Below, piece after piece: positions 13,746 to 14,867 of a DNA stretch of 14,867 nucleotides (its first letter is position 1; every line of letters starts with the position of its first letter). The notes below the pieces were generated by a model. That model was given only the letters and a program-made list of their open reading frames with translations, did no database searches and was not told the DNA's origin. Origin of the DNA: Vermiphilus sp. (GTDB lineage Bacteria > Ratteibacteria > UBA8468 > B48-G9 > JAFGKM01); contig DYKC01000020.1 of assembly GCA_020722825.1 (NCBI GenBank), positions 1 through 14,867 on the forward strand, written 5' to 3'. A program made the position numbers and the translations under genes.

Positions 13746-14867
13746 TGCTGTGAGAAAAACCAAAAAAGAATCCTTGAATGCATTGAAACTTACCACAGCA
13801 CAAAAAAACGGTTTTCTCTCTGTATTAGCAGCAGACCTGTGTAAGAACAAAGAGAAGATAATCGCTGCTAACAAAAAAGATGTGGATAATGCCGTGAAAA
13901 ACAAGTATTCTTCTGCCTTTATTGATAGGCTTGCCCTGAACGATGAGAGAATAGATAAAATGGCAAAGGCTGTAGAGGTGGTAAAGAGTCTTCCTGATCC
14001 TGTAGGCAAAGAGATATGGGAAACAACCAGGCCTAACGGGCTGCATATAAAAAAAGTGAGAACCCCGATAGGGGTTATAGGCATTATCTATGAGTCAAGA
14101 CCAGATGTTACTGTAGAGGCGAGTATTTTATGTCTGAAATCAGGCAACTGTATTATTCTCAGAGGTGGAAAGGAAGCAAGACATTCCAACCGTGTACTCG
14201 TTGAGATAATAAAAGAAAGTTTAAGGTCGGCAGGATTGCCTGAAGACCTGGTGAATATGATCTCATCAGGAGGACGGAAAGCGGTAAGACATCTCCTCAG
14301 TCTTTATCAGTACGTAGACCTGATAATTCCGCGGGGCGGAGAGGCTCTTATACAGACAGTTGTAAAATACAGCCGTATACCGGTAATCAAACACTACAAG
14401 GGTGTATGTCATACATATGTTGACAGGGATGCGAACCTGAAGATGGCGCTTGAGGTATCTTTAAATGCCAAGGTCCAGAGACCGGGCACCTGCAATGCAA
14501 TGGAAACCCTGCTTGTTCACAGAGACATCGCACAAAAATTTCTTCCTGAAATAGCGAGGTTGTTTCAAAAAGAAGATGTTGAGATGCGAGGTTGTGAGAA
14601 TACGATTAAAATTTTAAACGGGATAAAGAAGGCTACTGAGGAAGACTGGAAAACTGAATATCTTGACCGCATAATATCCATTAAAATCGTGGATTCTTTA
14701 GAATCCGCTATAGAACATATAAATCGTTACGGCACGTTGCATTCAGAATCTATTATTACCGAAAATGAGGAAGCGGCAGATAAATTCTTTAAAGAGGTTG
14801 ATGCTGCGGCAGTTTTTCATAATGCCTCAACAAGGTTTACCGATGGAGGGGAATTTGGTCTGGGCGC
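13720..14867 (+). CDS. proA: Glutamyl-phosphate reductase (glutamate-5-semialdehyde dehydrogenase), 3' end missing
   Basis: It reduces glutamyl 5-phosphate with NADPH to glutamate 5-semialdehyde, which cyclises toward proline. 382 codons are present and the frame is open at the right edge, so about 30-40 C-terminal residues are lost. Visible motifs are RTPIGVIGIIYESRPDVT, the nucleotide-binding LRGGKEARHSN, IIPRGGEALI, IKHYKGVCH, the catalytic-cysteine motif KVQRPGTCNAMET (C258) and the near-terminal FTDGGEFGLG. The ATG at 13720 is chosen because GGGAG (13709-13713) lies 6 nt upstream. An in-frame ATG at 13699 would add seven residues with no comparable site. The gene forms a pair with proB immediately upstream. 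Confidence 0.95.
   Translation, partial: MNWKERNFDAVRKTKKESLNALKLTTAQKNGFLSVLAADLCKNKEKIIAANKKDVDNAVKNKYSSAFIDRLALNDERIDKMAKAVEVVKSLPDPVGKEIWETTRPNGLHIKKVRTPIGVIGIIYESRPDVTVEASILCLKSGNCIILRGGKEARHSNRVLVEIIKESLRSAGLPEDLVNMISSGGRKAVRHLLSLYQYVDLIIPRGGEALIQTVVKYSRIPVIKHYKGVCHTYVDRDANLKMALEVSLNAKVQRPGTCNAMETLLVHRDIAQKFLPEIARLFQKEDVEMRGCENTIKILNGIKKATEEDWKTEYLDRIISIKIVDSLESAIEHINRYGTLHSESIITENEEAADKFFKEVDAAAVFHNASTRFTDGGEFGLG

Overview
The window reads as ordinary chromosome from a bacterium of moderate-to-low GC. Shine-Dalgarno sites are clear, genes are tightly packed and often overlap, and most gene products are housekeeping or anabolic. The gene content fits an amino-acid- and cofactor-prototrophic, probably anaerobic organism: a short-type ThiC, an L-aspartate oxidase, a GltD-like flavoprotein with eight N-terminal cysteines, and a class I LacD-like aldolase beside a phosphofructokinase. 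Nothing in the sequence fixes the phylum. An uncultivated lineage is a guess, not a reading.

Left edge (1-2199): about 190 nt of plus-strand sequence looks like the broken C-terminal end of an alpha/beta-hydrolase-type gene. It converges on a complete minus-strand uvrB (nucleotide excision repair).

Central block (2253-10945): the uvrB/aldolase intergenic region holds a consensus sigma-70-type promoter (TTGACA, 17 nt, TATAAT). The predicted transcript starts inside a 10-bp stem-loop. Seven plus-strand genes follow with gaps of 88 nt or less, or with overlaps: LacD-like aldolase, pfkA, ilvD, thiC, def, nadB and a gltD-like gene. This is probably one operon. It joins a two-step glycolytic module (phosphorylation of fructose 6-phosphate, then aldol cleavage) to branched-chain amino acid, thiamine and NAD biosynthesis, N-terminal protein maturation and a glutamate-synthase-type flavoprotein. 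Several junctions are coupled at the level of translation: GTGA between thiC and def, ATGA between def and nadB, and direct abutment of nadB and gltD.

Intergenic region 10946-11229 is the least ordinary part. It holds a small inverted repeat right after the gltD stop. Next comes a 32-nt stretch resembling the widespread dispersed repeat built around CTCGCAATGACA. A second promoter candidate follows (perfect -35, 17-nt spacer, extended -10), with a dyad across its spacer. Last is a roughly 96-nt segment that can fold into an 18-bp bulged stem and has a competing pairing partner just upstream of the next ribosome binding site.

Right block (11230-14867): a slipin/stomatin (SPFH) membrane protein, prephenate dehydrogenase (tyrA), glutamate 5-kinase without a PUA domain (proB), and glutamyl-phosphate reductase (proA), which runs off the right end. 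tyrA overlaps proB, and proB and proA together make the proline precursor glutamate 5-semialdehyde. A 24-codon ORF resembling the start of FolB (dihydroneopterin aldolase) overlaps the proA start.

No tRNA, rRNA, CRISPR array, transposase or phage gene was recognised. The best candidates for something undescribed are the structured leader before the slipin gene and the promoter-embedded stem-loop before the aldolase, not any protein system.
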